8,470 nt of DNA from Actinomycetes bacterium (lineage in GTDB: Bacteria; Actinomycetota; Actinomycetes; Actinomycetales; Cellulomonadaceae). The notes beneath the pieces are model-generated. The model did no database searches and was not told where the DNA came from. It saw only the letters and a program-made list of their open reading frames with translations. The stretch is from NCBI GenBank assembly GCA_023390875.1, contig JAEWCA010000363.1:1-8470 (forward strand), written 5' to 3'. Shown in pieces: positions 7,203 through 8,470 of this stretch. Both the position numbers and the translations under genes were made by a program. Position 1 is the stretch's first letter, and every line of letters starts with the position of its first letter.

Positions 7203-8470
7203 TCACGTCGCGGGGGCCAGGCGCCGGCTCGGCCGGGCCGTCCGCGGCTCGTTGCGGCGCACCGCCCAGGTCGCCGTCAGGACGGTGGTCGCCACCGCGA
7301 TCGCGACGACGGCCGCGCTGAGCCACAGGTAGGCGGGCACGTCCACCGCCGGGGTCTGCGCGCCGAGCAGCCCGACGCTCGCGCCGAGCACCGCGGGCAC
7401 GACGGCGCACGTGCCGATGGCCCAGGCGAGGCCGCCGGTCATGAGCGACTCGACGAACGCCATCCGGACGAGCTGCCCTCGGGTGGCGCCGGTGCGGCGC
7501 AGGAGCGCGAGCTCGGCACGCCGGCCCGCGGTGGTGAGCACCAGCGCGTCGCCCGCACCGAGACCGACGAAGACCAGCAGCACGAGCAGCAGCACCGCAC
7601 CCAGGCGCTGCGAGCCGGCGTCCGGGGTGGTCGCCTGCACCGCGAACGCGGCGGGCGTCGTCACGTCGAGCCCGAGGTCCCGCAGGCGGTCGGCCGTCTC
7701 GGCCGTGGGTGCCGCGGTGCTGACGAGGTCGAACGTCGCCGTGGGGTGCGCACCGAGCGCGTCAGCGACGTGCGGGCCGACGAGGTAGTCGCCCAGCCCG
7801 AGCCCGCGGCCGTACACCGCGACCACCTGCAGGCGCACCGTGTGCCCGTCCTGCCGGACCTCGACGTGCCGGCCGAGCCCGGCGCCGACGTCGAACGCCG
7901 CCTCGGAGCTGACCGCCACGGTGCCCGGTGCGGCGAGCGCGTCGAGCGAGCCGCGCGTCACGTCCGGGTCGAACGCCGTGCGGGGCGCGTCGGGCGGGAC
8001 GACGCGCAGGGTGCTGCTCTCCCAGCTGAGCGTGCCCATGTCCTCGTCGTCGGTCCGCACCTGCGCCGGCAGGTCCGCGAGCGGCACGACCGAGGAGACG
8101 CCGGGCACGGCCGCCAGACGGGCGGCGTCGCCGGCCGCCTGGCCCGTGACGACGAGGTCGGCGGTGACGGCGGCGCGCAGCTGCTGGCCTGCTGCCTCTC
8201 CGGCGGCGGCGTCGACGCTCGTCTGGACCGCGCCGAGCGTGAGCGCGAGCGCGAGCGGGACGACGGCGGTGGTGAGCCGCCGGGAGAAGCCGCGGACGTT
8301 GTGCAGCGCGAGGGTGGTCGCCGGGCGACCCGGAGCCGTCCCGAACCGTTCGACCACGCGGAACGTGCGCGCGACGAGCCACGGTCCGGCCAGCGCGGCG
8401 GCGCCCACCAGCAGGAACGCCGCCATCGCGGCCGTCGCGGCGCCGACCGTGCCGGGCATGAACGCGGGCG
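7203..8470 (-). CDS. FtsX/MacB-type ABC transporter permease, C-terminal part (incomplete)
   Basis: The reading frame is open to the right window edge. The ATG at 8459 lacks a Shine-Dalgarno and lies within a membrane segment arrangement, so this is the C-terminal half of a larger permease, usually about 800 residues with two FtsX domains. The visible 421 residues show a hydrophobic helix near the edge (about residues 5-28 counted from that ATG), a second one after LALHNVRGFSRR (about 62-82), a long extracytoplasmic domain (about 83-285), then three membrane helices. Between the first two of those lies GRRAELALLRRTGATRGQLVRMAFVE, written here as GRRAELALLRR-TGATRGQL-VRMAFVE; this cytoplasmic loop is the FtsX-family signature. 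Such permeases pair with an ABC ATPase for lipid, lipoprotein or peptide export or for mechanical signalling; the ATPase is not in the window. The ends RRNEP and SRRLAPAT form a basic cytoplasmic tail. Family assignment is firm, cargo unknown. Confidence 0.88.
   Translation of the reverse strand, partial: PAFMPGTVGAATAAMAAFLLVGAAALAGPWLVARTFRVVERFGTAPGRPATTLALHNVRGFSRRLTTAVVPLALALTLGAVQTSVDAAAGEAAGQQLRAAVTADLVVTGQAAGDAARLAAVPGVSSVVPLADLPAQVRTDDEDMGTLSWESSTLRVVPPDAPRTAFDPDVTRGSLDALAAPGTVAVSSEAAFDVGAGLGRHVEVRQDGHTVRLQVVAVYGRGLGLGDYLVGPHVADALGAHPTATFDLVSTAAPTAETADRLRDLGLDVTTPAAFAVQATTPDAGSQRLGAVLLLVLLVFVGLGAGDALVLTTAGRRAELALLRRTGATRGQLVRMAFVESLMTGGLAWAIGTCAVVPAVLGASVGLLGAQTPAVDVPAYLWLSAAVVAIAVATTVLTATWAVRRNEPRTARPSRRLAPAT

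Overview
The window is very GC-rich and has the coding style of a high-GC Gram-positive bacterium (Actinomycetota). Two secreted plant-polysaccharide enzymes carry CBM13 modules joined by Gly/Thr/Ser or Pro/Thr linkers, and LacI-type operators lie near them. This suggests a saprophytic, Cellulomonas-like organism; the genus is inferred from style only and nothing here proves it.

Layout. Bases 1-492 hold no convincing gene: a cluster of hairpins (119-193), probably ending transcription of a gene left of the window, then a perfect 16-bp LacI-type palindrome (353-368). A forward gene (493-2907) encodes a secreted GH59 galactocerebrosidase/beta-galactosidase-like enzyme with a C-terminal CBM13. 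A forward gene (3063-3695) encodes a small two-helix membrane protein resembling DUF3592. Three hairpins (3726-3830) separate it from a convergent reverse gene (3827-5317) for a secreted GH62 alpha-L-arabinofuranosidase with an N-terminal CBM13. A second LacI-type operator (5376-5399) sits upstream of the GH62 gene. Next, also on the reverse strand, is a single-pass membrane protein with an NTF2/SnoaL-like extracytoplasmic domain (5470-6012).

Across a 110-bp divergent promoter region, which holds a perfect 12-bp inverted repeat with a 17-nt spacer (6039-6079), a forward gene (6123-7043) encodes an exported protein. It has a Cys-bracketed helical region and a C-terminal HNH (His-Me finger)-type nuclease motif. 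This is the least conventional part of the window. A short, apparently frameshifted reverse ORF with a strong Shine-Dalgarno (7059-7132) follows. The right end is the C-terminal half of an FtsX/MacB-type ABC transporter permease (7203 to the edge, reverse strand, incomplete).

How the genes fit together. GH59 and GH62 are both exported, both bind carbohydrate through CBM13, and both lie behind operators sharing the half-site TGTGAGC. They probably belong to one sugar-responsive regulon acting on arabinose- and galactose-decorated plant polymers. The exported HNH protein and the divergent membrane protein share a promoter region and may form a separate functional unit, but this is a hypothesis.
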